Shown here one piece after another: positions 22,327 through 33,641 of a stretch of 64,000 nt of DNA. The notes under the pieces are model-generated. The model was not told the origin of the DNA, did no database searches, and saw only the letters and a program-made list of their open reading frames with translations. The stretch covers positions 885,594-949,593 of the forward strand of contig JBCNJP010000024.1 in NCBI GenBank assembly GCA_039602395.1, given 5' to 3'. Source of the DNA: Deinandra increscens subsp. villosa. Taxonomy: Eukaryota; Streptophyta; Magnoliopsida; Asterales; Asteraceae. Position 1 is the stretch's first letter; each line of letters starts with the position of its first letter. The position numbers and the translations under genes are program-made.

Positions 22327-24397
22327 TCAAATATCCACACACTCAAACGTTTGCTTGTCCTCAAGCAAAACCTCATAATTAGGGGCTTGACACATCCCAA
22401 ATCCTTCTTTTTGTATTTTGCCAAGACCTGTGCCTTTAAAAGTTATACGTCCTCCATTTTTCACATTTTGTTCCATTAATTTATTTCCTACCTTTTTTAT
22501 TTGAAATAGCTTAGTATTGACAAGCTTACTCGGAAATTTATTTAACTACTTACGCACATGCCTCACAAGTGGTCACTCATCACTCTTAGTTGAAGATTCT
22601 TTTTAGGGTGGACACTTGTACCACGGTGAAATGAAATAAAGAGCATATGCTTGACATGGAATCGAACTGCCACCAATCTCACCAGAAATCACAGGATCAT
22701 CATGAGGTCTTTCAATGTGTAGGCTTTGGGTACGGGTAGGATAGTTTTATTTAGAAAGGGGTAAAAAGGTGTAAATAAAATTGTCTATTGTTTAAAAAGT
22801 TTAAGTTTTTCACTATTTTTGAAATAAATCTTCTAGAGGCAATTTGCTTTTTGCTTCTAAGGGGCTTTTCCCTTTATTTTGACCATCTTTTTTTTCAGAC
22901 AACGGGTATAAAGTCTAAGGTCCGTCTAGACTATATGCCTTGTTATTGATTTTGAGAAAATAGTGAAAACTTTATTTTTCAAAACTTTTTAAAATAACCG
23001 TTTATTTACAAAAATAAAAGGGTGTAATAGAAAAAGTTTTAGGGGTTTATGGAGTATTTTGCAGAGGGGGTTTATTCTGCAAATATGTTGGGGTTTTAAG
23101 AAACGAAAGGGTTTAGGCTCAACGAGGCTTACTAGGGGGTATGTTTAGGTAGAGAGTGAGATGAGAAAAGAAATCCTAGATGCCTCAATTCTTTGATGCC
23201 GTGGCTTCTGATTTTGTCAGTCTTGGGACATATTGTCGTGTCAAGTTCTACCTTTATCGCATTTATGTGGTTTCTCTCAAAGAAAGGAAAAGATCATGTT
23301 TTATAGTTGATCATGCTATAAAGGCTCAAATTCTAACTGTCAAGGGAAAAAGGAAAATGTAAGTTCGTATTTAAATAAATATGGTTTCTTCTTGTTAATA
23401 AAATTTAGCTTCAAATATTTTTTGTAAATTAATGGATTAAAATCTGATAAATGGGAGGAGGGGAAACTTTTTAGACACATTTCTTTTAAAAACAACAGAT
23501 TTTCGAAAAATTTGGACAGTATTTAAGCTAGTTTTCCAAGGAAGTTTTGTGTAAGGCTTGAGTTGAACAAAGCAAAAGTTTTAGTTCCCGAAGTTTATCC
23601 AAACTATTCCTATCCCTACACTCAAATTGCATATTGTCCTCAATGTGTGAAATTGTATTCAAATTAAGGATAATGTAAAAGAAAAGTCAAGGGTTAAGAA
23701 AAATTGGGAAGAGTTTCCTCTGTAAACATGATGTTTTACTCGTGAATGATTACCACGCCATACTGTTTTGACCTCCTGGTCCAGTCAGTTGTAGAGCTTG
23801 CCATGTACATGTTTATAAACTACTCAAACCACAACACAGTTAAGCTAAATAAAACTACTACTACTACTATTGTGCCATCATCCGATCATACATACCAAAA
23901 TAAAAATAAAAATGTATTGTAACATGAACACAAATAAAAATGTACCAACCACTAAATTAAATGTACCATGCACATCATTGTGCCATTAACCATACCTGGG
24001 TCACTCGGAGTCATCATCAAAGGTTGAACTGTTGCTGCCCCCACCACCATGTCCACCGTGACCACCAAAAGGTCCATCCCCTGGCTGACAATAACGCCAC
24101 CTAAACCTCTCATGGATATCAGCAATCTCATCATAGATCCCCCCGATCTCTGTCTGCATCGCATGGGTTCGCTTGTCAATGGCTTGGATGGTAGTGTGGG
24201 TCTGCTGGAGGGAATGATAGAGGTCCATCATGGTCGGAAAGTCTGGGCCTTGGGGGTCTGGGTGGTACTGGTGTTGCTCTTGCTGCTGTGGCGGCTCCTC
24301 CTCCATGGTCTCGATCGGTAACGACCAAAAAGCAAAGTTGCCCGTCTGCAGAGGCTCGCGTACCGCGAAGGTAAGCTCCGTGTACTGTGGCCCACTT
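22327..24397 (-). mobile_element. Athila-like element, 3' internal region with ENV-like ORF remnant
   Basis: On minus this is the stretch between the ORF and the 3' LTR of an Athila-type Gypsy element. The frame at 24397-24001 (SGPQYTELTFAVREPLQTGN..., then LQQTHTTIQAIDKRTHAMQ and a glycine-rich tail) resembles the C-terminus of the plant-retroelement ORF that follows pol. Downstream is the marker pair seen in such elements: CACATTGAGGACAATATGCA with TGTAGGGATAGG near 23660-23600, and GAGGACAAGCAAACG with GAGTGTGTGGATATTTGA near 22370-22330. The upstream part is cut off by the Tekay-like LTR starting at 24398. Confidence 0.65.
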
Positions 24398-25052
24398 TGA
24401 GCATTTGACAATTTTAGTCCCTCTAACTTTTATTTACATTTTAAGCCCCAAACTTCTACAAAACTGTTATTTTATGCTTAAAAACATTATAGGGCATATT
24501 TATAAAAGTTTCTAAGTCTCGGGACACACTCGATGATATACATATACATACGTATATATATTTATATATTTTTATATATCTTTCACAATTTTACGTTTTA
24601 GCCCCTCAAACTTTGCAATACTTATTATTTTATGTCACGAATCATGTTAGGACATATTTTTACTATATTCTATGCCTTGAAATACTTATGATGATTATAA
24701 ACACATATATTATTTATAACTTTATATAAATTACGCTTTTAGTCCTTTTACTTTCTAGTTAACCATTAAGTATGCAATTTTTCACGTACGTATATATTTA
24801 CTAAACCTTTATTAAATATATATGTATAAACATCTTATCATGATGATTTCAAGCATATATACTTATATTTTAAACACGTATACGAGACATAATCATCCAT
24901 GTCTCATCATTTCTAAACCCATTCATCACTTTTATCATATAAACACGTGTTTATGCATATAATATCATTTTCTAACACATATTTATAATAAAGGCACATA
25001 TGTAAACTTTAAAGATACGTAGTTACCTAGACGTGGATTTTGGGATGTTACA
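24398..25052 (-). repeat. Tekay-like chromovirus 3' LTR
   Basis: On minus it starts TGTAACATCCCAAAATCC at 25052, right after a polypurine tract (TTTTAAGGGGGAGAGAGT), and ends ...AATGCTCA at 24398. The TG...CA ends and the position just after the chromodomain-containing ORF identify it as the 3' LTR. It sits within the Athila-like ENV-like frame, so this element is nested in it. Confidence 0.8.
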
Positions 25053-27060
25053 ACTCTCTCCCCCTTAAAAGGTTTCATCTTTGAAACTTGCTCAACTCAC
25101 GAATAACTCGGGATGAGACTCTTTCATTTTATCTCCCCTTTCTCACGTCGACTCAGAACCTTTCATGTGCATCCACTGCACCCTAACTATAGGAACTACT
25201 TTATTTCGAAGCTTCCTCTCACTACGATCTAGAATCACAACTGCCGTTCTGTATAGGATAATTTGTCGTCTACTTCTATCTCCTCTAGCAGCACAATTTC
25301 GAACTCATCTGCCACACACTTTCTCAAGTGTGATACATGGAATGTTGGGTGGATTCCAAACAATTCCTCGGGCAGATCTAAACGATAAGCAACCTCTCTA
25401 ACACGTTTAGAGATTCTGAAGGGTCCAACGAACCTCAGATCTAGCTTGCCTCCTTTTCGAAAACGGATAACATTCTTCCACGGAGAAACCTTCAACAGGA
25501 TATAATCTCAAACTTTGAACTCGATTGGCCTTGTCTTTTATCTGGATAAGACTTCGGTCGATCCTGTGCTTTGATTATTCTCCATCGATTATTTACTGTC
25601 TATTTCTTGTTAGCCAACTTCACCCCAACATACAGGAGTTCTGCATTTCCTACCATACAACATTACGTAAGGCCGCATACTTATACTTGAATGATAGTTG
25701 TTGTTGTAGGAGAACTCTGCTAATGGTAAGTGATCATCCCAGCTTCTTTCAAAGTCGATTATACAAGCATGTAGCATATCCTTCAGAGTTTGAATCGCTC
25801 TTTCCCTCTAGCCATCAGTATGAGGATGATACGCTGTGCTAATGTGCAATCTTGCACCTATATTCTCGAGGAATTTCTCCCAGAAACGTGAAGTAAAGCG
25901 AGTGTCCCTATCTGAAACGATAGACACTGGTACTCCGTGACGTGCGATAATTTCTTTCACGAAGATATTGGCTAATTTTTCTGAAGAATGCTTCTCGCAA
26001 ATAGGTAGGAAGTGAGCACTCTTCGTCTATCTATCCATTATCACCCAAATGGTGTCATAACCTTTAGCTGTTTTTGGTAGCTTGGTTATGAAATCCATGG
26101 TGATATGTTCCCATTTCCATTCTGGAAGTTCCAAAGGCTGTAACCTCCCGTACGGCTTCTGATGTTCGACTTTAACCTTCACGCAGGTTAAACATTTATT
26201 CACGTACTGCAAGACGTTGAACTTCATTCCCGGCCACCAGTAGTCTTTCTTCAGATCTTGGTACATCTTTGTCGAACCTCGATGGATTGAGTAACGTGAC
26301 TTGTGTGCTTCATCCATTACCTTTCCACAAAATCCGCCAGTGAGTGGTACCCACATTCTACTGAATCGAATCTTCACTCCGTACTCATTTTCTTCTAAGC
26401 TTTCCGTATGGGCTGCCATTCTTTCCTTCTTGACATTTTCTTCCTTGAGGGCTTCGTGCTGCTCCTTACGAAGTTGGATAAGAAAATCAGGCGTAACTAT
26501 TAATCTATATGACATCCTTCGTCAAGGCGGATGCTCATCCTTTCTGCTCAAAGCGTATGTGACTACGTTTGCTTTTCCAGGACGATACATGATTTCACAA
26601 TCGTAGTGTTTGATTAATTCCCACCACCTACGCTGCCTCATATTATGATCTATCTGCCCGAAGAAGTACTTTAGGCTCTTATAATCAGTGTAGATGGTGC
26701 ATTTTCTTCATACAAGTAATGCCTACAGATTTTGAGAGCAAACACAACGGCTGCCAACTCTAGATTGTGAGTTGGATAGTTTGTCTCATGAGGTTTTAGT
26801 TGTCGTGACGTGTAGGCAGTTACCTTACCTCCCTGCATCAACACACAACCTAAACCTAAAAAATAAGCATTGGAGTACACTACCAAATTATCAGGCCCAT
26901 CCGGCAGAGTTAATACCAGTGCCTGAGTCAGTCTGGTTCTTAGTTCTTTGAAAACCTTCTGCTGACTTGAACTCCAAATGAACTTCACGTCTTTCTTGGT
27001 CAACTTGGTTAGAGGCGTTGTGATTTTTGAGAAATCTTGGATGAACCTACGGTAATAACC
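25053..27060 (-). pseudogene. truncated Tekay/Del-like chromovirus pol (RT end, RNase H, integrase, chromodomain)
   Basis: Read from 27060 downward: AGYYRRFIQDFSKI (end of RT), the RNase H block (LTLPDGPDNLVVYSNAYF, LELAAVVFALKICRHYLY), the integrase HHCC zinc region (EAHKSRYSIHRG...CLTCVKVK), the first catalytic block (ITMDFITKLPKTAKGYDTIW), DNA-binding tail (LRFVGPFRI, HPTFHVSHLRKC), and a chromodomain remnant (LRNKVVPIVRVQW ... HPELF). Several stops and frameshifts break it, and RNase H has CDA changed to SNA. It is cut exactly at 27060, where the Athila-like LTR copy begins; gag, protease and most of RT are absent. The enzyme set would copy and integrate the element; this copy is dead. 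Confidence 0.85.
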
Positions 27061-27636
27061 AGCTTAAAGATGTGCCAGGTAGTAAACAAAGAATTTCATA
27101 GACAAAATGCTTTTATTTACTAATGCTGGTTATAGTTCTTACAGACTCTGACATACTTAAAGACTCGGAAACGCCAAGTGGCTCGACTAATCTAAAAGTG
27201 GGAGAGGAGAGGAAAGAATTGAGCGAGTTGATAAATGAGGTGAGGCAAGCCTTTATAGGCAAAGTCTGGTCAGTGGCACGGGGCGTGCCAGGCTGGGTAC
27301 AGGTCATGCTGTGTCAGACGGCAGGTTTTTGTCTTCTTCTGTCGTCAGTGGCATGGGCCGTGCTAGGCGGGGCACAGGATGTGCTATGTCAGAGGTGGAT
27401 CCGGGTCGGCACATGGCGTGCTAGGTCAGGCACGGGCCGCGCTAAAGCCTTCTTTTCCAAAATCTTGCATTTTTCTTTGCTTTTCTGCTAGATAATGCTC
27501 CTTTTGGTATTTTTCCGCTAGAAAACCTGGAAGACTAAAAAGAAAACAAAACTGCTTTGTTTTTGTGTTAGTAGTTAGGTTTTATCCCGATTTATGAGGA
27601 TATTTTACTAGATAAATATGTGTAATTTTGTATACT
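27061..27636 (-). repeat. Athila-like LTR segment (5' side copy), minus
   Basis: Direct repeat of 21753-22326, starting at the shared AGCTTAAAGATGTGCC and ending near a GTATACAAAATTACACA start (minus). It carries its own version of the GGCACGGGCCGTGC motif cluster and a small insertion near 27600. It is joined abruptly to truncated Tekay-like pol on one side and to a LINE on the other, so an internal part has been lost by deletion or rearrangement. Confidence 0.7.
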
Positions 27637-27640
27637 TCAC

Positions 27641-28361
27641 GGCCTCAGGTGTTTTGTGCGATAGGATGTTCCCTATCAAGCTTAAGGGAAAATTCTATAA
27701 GGTGGCCGTCAGACCGACAATGCTTTATGGTTCGGAGTGTTGGGCCATCAAGAAGGCGCAGGTGCGAAAGCTTGAGATCGCTGAGATGAGGATGTTAAGG
27801 TGGATGAGTGGGCACACACTGTTGGAAAAAAATAAGAAATGAAGTCCTTTAGAAAAATCTGGCGATTACGTCTATTGCATAGAAGATTCGGGAGGGAAGA
27901 TTAAGACGGTTTGGGCACGTGCAGAGAAGGCTGGCGACGGCGCCGGTTAGAGCAGTGGATTCCATCACGGTGGTAGGGTGTAGAAGGAGAGGCAAACCTA
28001 AATTGAAGGGGGTCGAGCGTATTAGGCATGATTTGTTAGACTTGCACCCTTTTGAGGATATGATCGAGGATAGGACGTCGTGGAGGCCTAGAATTAAGAT
28101 TATGGAGGTCTAGCGAAGGTTTAGGATAGGTAGGGGTGGTAGGTCCTAGCTTGGTTTTATGTTTATTATCTTTTTATTGCTTATTTTATTATTATATATA
28201 AATAATTTGACTAATGTTTTATATATTTGATTTATTTATTTAAGTATTTATTTTTCTAATTTTATTTATTTATTTGTTTATTTTTTTTATATATATATTT
28301 TCCTTTTTAATATAAGTTTTTTTTTAGTTCGTTTAAATTTTTATTATTTTATATTTTTAGT

Positions 28362-28420
<59 letters not shown>

Positions 28421-28590
28421 GTGTGTTCTTTCTGTCTTTGGAATTGAGGGTCTCATTGGAACCATTCTCTCTAGTCTTTGCGGTTTGAAGTAAAGTTGTC
28501 TACATCCCACCATCCCCAGACCCTACTAATAGTATTTTCTATACTCTTTGTGGGACTTTACAAGATATGGTTGTTGTTGTTGTTGTATTA
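27641..28590 (+). mobile_element. 5'-truncated LINE with TTG-repeat tail
   Basis: Two overlapping frames carry the end of a plant LINE reverse transcriptase: GVLCDRMFPIKLKGKFYKVAVRP, LYGSECWAIKKAQ and EIAEMRMLRWMSGHT. After a frameshift near 27840 come GHVQRRLATAPVRAV, GRRRRGKPKL-like and HPFEDMIEDRTSWR. The coding part stops at 28113. A 3' UTR of about 450 bp follows, including a (CT)n tract, and ends in GGTTGTTGTTGTTG near 28575-28590, the tail type of RTE-like plant LINEs. The endonuclease and catalytic RT core are absent. Confidence 0.8.
28365..28417. repeat. (TC)n microsatellite
   Basis: About 26 uninterrupted TC units in the 3' UTR of the LINE fragment. Confidence 0.95.
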
Positions 28591-28989
28591 TTTATGATTG
28601 AATTGGTTTAACTATCTGCTCATACTATGTTGTTTGGACAAGAGTAATGGTCACCATTCACTATTTCAACCACTTATCTTTTTCCTATCAACTATCTTAA
28701 CGTCAAATCATCACCCACACTTTCTCCTATTTCACTAGTATGGTCACTTTTCATTTTTTCAACCTCACACTATTTTTAATATTATTTTATTCACTCCATA
28801 TTAATTTAAAAATAAAACAAAAGTAATAAACAATTAATCTAAACAATTAAAATAGCATTAAAATTCTAAAATAAATTACATTTTCTAAAAAATAAAAAAA
28901 TTACATTTTCTAAAAAAAAAAAAATTTACATTGCCTAAAAATTAAAAAGAAAATATTACATTGCCTAAAAGTTAGAAAAAAAAAACTAG

Positions 28990-30340
28990 AAATAATATAA
29001 CCTAAAAAAAATTACTTATTATATCTTGTGAAAAAGTTTGATCGTATTTTTTGAGCCAAATTACGCCCCTCTTCATCCATCTCATGAAGTGGTTTAGCAA
29101 TGGACTCAAGATCTCGACTCATTGGCTCTCTTTCCTTCAGATCCTTTTCTCTTTCCTTGCGCTCGTATTTTTTGCTCTAGTGAAACTTATCGAACTTCTC
29201 TACCAATATGTCGGTGTGAGATGGTTGTGACGATAGGGTTTGTTGGCTCGACGAGACGGCTAGTTTTTTCCTTTTTTGTTTCCCGATTGGTATTTACGTT
29301 TCGGGCGGGCTTTCAAAGGAAGCACCCTCGTCGTCGTTGAGGTTGAATTGGGTTGCTCGTGCATTTGAAGCACTCGTACTATAATCGTTTGACTCAGATG
29401 TCTTTGTTCTTTTCGAGCCACCCTCTTCAGCTTCAGCCGCGACCCCCGCTCGCGATTTTGGAGATAATCTTGCAACCTCCCAACAATCAAAATTGTTAAA
29501 ACTTGAACCCTTATCTTGCAAATGATAACGATGTTGCGCCATCTTCAAAACGCTGGCATCAATTTGACCATCTTTGTTGGTTAGAGAGGTTGTTGAAAAT
29601 ACTGTTGAACTTGGTTATCATGGCGTTTAAATCTTTTTATTTTAAGTTAAGTTGGTGCTTCGTTCGGTAGTCGGGTCGAGAGTGTTTCATCCGGTGTGCT
29701 ATCTCGTTGTAATTGTCATCCAAAAAAGAAGATGGGTTTGAGTTTTCCTTAAAAAACATAAAAAGTTCAAAACTTATTTATAAAAAAAATGAAAAAAGTT
29801 AGAAACTTATTTATTAAAAAAATTAAAAACTCAGAAACTTCTTTATAAAAAAAATTACAAAGTTAGAAACTATAAAAATTATACCTGTTAAGGGATCCTC
29901 GAAAACATCAACCTATAATTTTATTAAAGCCAACTCCTTCTCGAGTTGCCAAGGTTTAGAGGGTCGGGATTCATCCCCCGGTTGCATTTCGGAAGTTTGC
30001 CCTCTTTTTCTTGGTTGTGTCTTCTTTTTACAGACTTTTTTGGTTGAGGTTAGAGTTCGGTTTCCATGATAAATTCGGTTTGGGGGTTTAGAGTCAGGTT
30101 GAGAATCGGTTAAGTAGTCGTTGCGGATGTAGGAGGCTTGAGGATTTTCTTAGCTTCAACCATCTATTTGTGGAGCCGCAAAGGGGGTGTGTCCACCGGT
30201 TTGAAACGAGTTTTGTTGAGAGGCCAGGGGTGGTTATTGTTTGTTTGGGTTGTTCGAATTGTAAAAGAGGTTTGGATTATTTTTAGTTGATGTTGAAAAT
30301 TTAGAGATTTAAGATGAAGAAGATGGAGATGAAAAATGAG
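28990..30340 (-). pseudogene. Myb/SANT-like plus NAM-associated domain protein, decayed
   Basis: On minus, from about 29740: DYRTKHQLNLKWK-like text and LNAMITKFNSIFNNL (end of the Myb/SANT-like domain), then KMAQHRYHLQDKGSSFNNFDCWEVARLSP (the FxxxxCW..L motif that opens the NAM-associated region). A serine/threonine/acidic linker follows (GGSKRTKTSES, FNLNDDEG), then the C-terminal basic part in other frames. Stops and frameshifts abound. This is another member of the Harbinger-associated family represented at 5870, 39945 and 60362. AT-rich DNA lies on either side (28600-28990, 30340-30560) without clear TIRs. Confidence 0.7.
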
Positions 30341-31010
30341 ATGAATTAAGCGGGTGAGAATGTACGTTGATTAATTTATAGATTTTAAAAAAACTTTTTA
30401 AAAAATAGCCGGGTGGGCCCCTCTCCAACGGTCAAATGGACCAAAATACGGGTGGAAGGAGTACATGGAACGGAGGTTGTGGTTTTCCGATTTGATGCGA
30501 CACCACACCCACAATAGTGGTGTTCTCACAGACCGTGCGGGTTACCCATATTGCTCATCCTTATCATGTTGGATTATTCTACAAGGTATAGTCACACGTA
30601 TCTTAATGAGAACTATAAAATTAAAGCGTAATTCTTCTTGAATTAAACATAATATGTATTTTATATCATAAATGTCACAATAAATATATATTTTCCTTTT
30701 GGTCCCCAGCGTTGACTTTCATCGGGTCGATGAAAAATCTTTGTTTTCTAAACGAACCGAGACACATATAGATTGGTTGAAGTTGACCTATCAGTATCAA
30801 GTATTAGCCCTTTCTTATCCATTTAATGAATATTATAGGAAAAAAAGAAGGGACTTTATATTGACACAAACATAATTGATATGAACACATAATACCCAAG
30901 ATCGTTGGCTCTCAAACGGTCTAAATGTTTTTTTTTACTTTATTTTAAACTTTATAATGTTTTTAATTATTTAGTTTTATAAATATTAAAGAAATCTATT
31001 TATCATAGCT
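30341..31010. other. no gene recognised
   Basis: AT-rich intergenic DNA. A GC-richer patch at 30400-30560 could belong to the end of a Harbinger-type element but no matching inverted terminus was found. Confidence 0.4.
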
Positions 31011-31343
31011 GGTAATAAAGTTTTAAACGAACACAGTAGTAACGTACAATAATAAAATTTTGAGATTCGGAGTCTTTGTCAGAACGATCTCAATGACTTC
31101 TCGGCAAGTATTTGACGGTGTTGGGTCCTCACCGCCCATGGTTTTTTTAGTTTCAAAAGTTTTTAAAACGATTTTCACACAAACGTTTGGAAAAAAATTT
31201 AAAATAAAAAAAACCATAGGCCGTGGGGTCCCAACACCAGCAAAGACTTGCCGTGAAAACCATCGAGACCGTTCCAGCAAAGATTTCGAGTCTCAAATTT
31301 ATTATTTTTAAGTCAGTAATGTGTTCGTTTAAGTACTTTATTA
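31011..31343. mobile_element. foldback MITE with about 110-bp TIRs (complete copy)
   Basis: The left arm (TAATAAAGTTTTAAACGAACAC, TTGAGATTCGGAGTCTTTG, GTTGGGTCC) is the inverse of the right arm (GGGTCCCAACACC, AAGATTTCGAGTCTCAAA, GTGTTCGTTTAAGTACTTTA). Left halves of the same MITE occur at 41546-41670 and 61892-62016, where the Gypsy LTR follows directly. No coding capacity. Confidence 0.8.
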
Positions 31344-31347
31344 TCAA

Positions 31348-31378
31348 CTAGATTAGAACCCGTGTATTACACGGGTTT
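31348..31378 (-). mobile_element. Helitron-type 3' terminus, minus
   Basis: On minus: hairpin AACCCGTGTAATACACGGGTT, then CTAAT and CTAG followed by T, the same terminus as at 13877-13907. A degenerate second hairpin with the same layout lies near 31494-31515. The rest of the element would extend to higher coordinates; its 5' end was not found. Confidence 0.5.
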
Positions 31379-31853
31379 GAAATAGTAAAATCGATATAAC
31401 TCATAATTCTCTATATAATTTTATATTTTTAAGCGTATGTTGAAACAATAAACAAAAACAACCATCTTATATAGCAAAACATATCACTATGTTAGAACCC
31501 ATGTAATATAAGGGTTAAATAAATGCAACATATTATAAATAACAATTTTCATTAATATTTGTCTGTTAGATGTTATCGGCTATTTGTGAAATAAGAAATA
31601 ATGAATATTGAAAAATTATAATTGAAAATTAATAAAGATTTAAAATTGTAAAATATATTTTAAGATAAGATATAATTAAAATCTTATTCTAATTTATTAA
31701 CTTTTAATAAATTCTTGGAATAAAAATATTTAAATTTTTTATATTTAATTATATAAATATGAGATATTTAATAAGAGAGAAAATGTTGATATTCATTAAG
31801 AGAGAGAGGAGGGAAAACCAAGATAATAATCAATATCATGAAATGTAATCATT

Positions 31854-32077
31854 AACCAATGATCTCTAGTCCAACTGGCTAGGGGAGGTGCCCAAGACAT
31901 TATAAATGGGAGGTCTTGGGTTCAAGTCTCACTTGTAACAAAATAAATAAATGGGGGTTTCATGTTGGGCCAGGGGGTTTTCTCATCTATGGTGAGTTTC
32001 CTCCTGATGGAGATTGGAGATGATCGGGTGGTGGGTAATGCCCCCGTCAGTGATCCAAATTTGCCGTTCAAAAAAAA
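31854..32077 (+). mobile_element. tRNA-derived SINE with 16-bp TSD
   Basis: Box A TAGTCCAACTGG (near 31867) and box B GGTTCAAGTCT (near 31918) are spaced as in a tRNA promoter. A unique body follows, ending GCCGTTCAAAAAAAA. ATGAAATGTAATCATT is duplicated exactly before (31838-31853) and after (32078-32093). The clean TSD implies a fairly recent insertion by LINE machinery. Confidence 0.9.
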
Positions 32078-32350
32078 ATGAAATGTAATCATTTATTAGA
32101 ATGTAAAGATTGATGTGAACAAATTTTTTAATGTTTGTAAAATTAAATAAATAAAAACATTTATAAAATTCAAAATAAAATTCAAAAAAAAAAAAAGATT
32201 TGGGCCGTTCGGGAGTTTACGATCGTGCATTTTGTGTGTACAAATCAATTGTGGTTGTGTCTTTATCCTATGCCAAAAAGAAAGGAAGCAATGTATTAAA
32301 TATTATGGTAAAAATATACATCTAAATAATAATATTCTCAAATAAACTTA

Positions 32351-32676
32351 AGAGTAAACTTCGTTTTTAGTTCCTAACGTTTGCACATTTTAATAATTTT
32401 AGTTCTAACTTTTCGAAAATCCCAATTTATTGTCTCATATTTCATTTTCTTTTCAATTTTGGTTACAACATTAACAACCGTTTAAAAAGCCGTTAGACTG
32501 CCCTCATGTGGGGACACATGAGGACAGTCTAACGGCTCTTTAAACAATTGTTAACGTTGAGACCAAAATTGAAAAAAAATAAATAAATATGAGACACTAA
32601 ATTGGGATTTTTAAAAAGTTGAGACTAAAATTATTAAAATGTACAAACATTGGAGACTAAAAACGAAGTTTACTCT
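32351..32676. mobile_element. foldback MITE (near-perfect hairpin)
   Basis: The two arms, AGAGTAAACTTCGTTTTTAG rightward and its inverse CTAAAAACGAAGTTTACTCT, are complementary along almost the whole length, meeting at CATGTGGGGACACATG near 32515. AAACTTA is present on both sides (32344-32350 and 32677-32683), a probable target duplication of 7-8 bp. Confidence 0.85.
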
Positions 32677-33146
32677 AAACTTAAATATAACTTAGACTTT
32701 TGTTTAAAAGCAAATTGTACTCATCAAAACATAGAGCCACATTCAGCAAGCATTCCTCAAAAAAAGAAAAACATATTAAAGACCAAAAACATAAGGAAAA
32801 TCAGATTTAAATAATCTCACATTTTCCTGATTGGCAACTAATAATCCCCCCTTTTATATTGGCATCCGCTAGTCCCACTTTCACATATATTTATTTCCAT
32901 TGGTCCCTCCGTTAAAAAATTTAACGGAACTGACGGAATAATGACGTGGAAGCTGACGTGTTTTTTTTAAATCAATTCATTTGATGATGTGGACTGCTTA
33001 TGTGGCCTTCACCCTTAATCGTAACCCTTTTAAAATGACTTCCATATTTATAAACCCTAAATCCCCAAATCAAAAGTTCACAATCGATGCTTCTTCTCTG
33101 AGGTTCCATCCCCATAACATTCAAATCTCCAGACGATTAACCAAAC

Positions 33147-33632
33147 ATGAGTGCCTCTTCTTCATCAAACTCTGTCTCTCGTACAAGAACGAGATTGATT
33201 AAAAGTGGGATTGGCCGGGAATGTTTATTGCAAGCATCAAATTCCTACAGTCATACGCACAGCTGGTTATGGAACAACAAGGCCAGGTCGGCAATTTTAT
33301 GCGTGTTCATTGTGGCCTGTAAGTATTAATTTCATTTAAATTTTGTGAATTTAGCTTACAAACTTCAATTATTTCCTATATTCTTCAAGGAGGCGGGTTG
33401 CGGCTATTTTTTGTGGAAGGATGAGGTTGCGCATGTACTGGTTCAAGCTCAACAAGATGTTAGGACTGAATTGGATATGAGGATTGCAACCCTTGAAGCC
33501 GAGAAGTTAATTTTTGTGCAAGAGGCTAAGAAGTTGAAGATTGAACTTCAAAGGAGAAAGTCTAGAATGTGTTGCAAATTAACTGTCCTTTTTGTGTTAT
33601 TAGTTGCAATCTTTGTCTTCTCAATGATGTAA
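33147..33632 (+). pseudogene. GRF-type zinc-finger, coiled-coil, C-terminal TM protein (inside the MULE)
   Basis: Exon 1 (33147-33318) begins MSASSSSNSVSRTRTRLIK, then GRECLLQ. After a one-base frame slip near 33240 it reads IPTVIRTAGYGTTRPGRQFY and ACSLWP. A strong donor GTAAGT follows, and exon 2 (33390-33632) starts EAGCGYFLWKDEVA. Together these make a GRF zinc finger (G-R-x-F-Y...C...C-G-[FY]-F-x-W), a nucleic-acid-binding fold. A heptad-like helix (EAEKLIFVQEAKKLKIELQRR) and a C-terminal hydrophobic segment (LTVLFVLLVAIFVFSMM) follow. Such short GRF-coiled-coil-TM proteins are numerous in plants and their role is unknown. The slip, and loss of the first zinc cysteine (RLIKSGIG where a cysteine is expected), suggest this copy is inactive. 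It is transcribed inward from the left TIR, convergent with the transposase remnant. Confidence 0.75.
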
Positions 33633-33641
33633 TTTCTAGCC

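Noticed and set aside
24001..24321. Plus-strand and second minus-strand frames over the ENV-like remnant
   Set aside because: They overlap the better-supported minus frame with its Athila-like context and are regarded as shadows.
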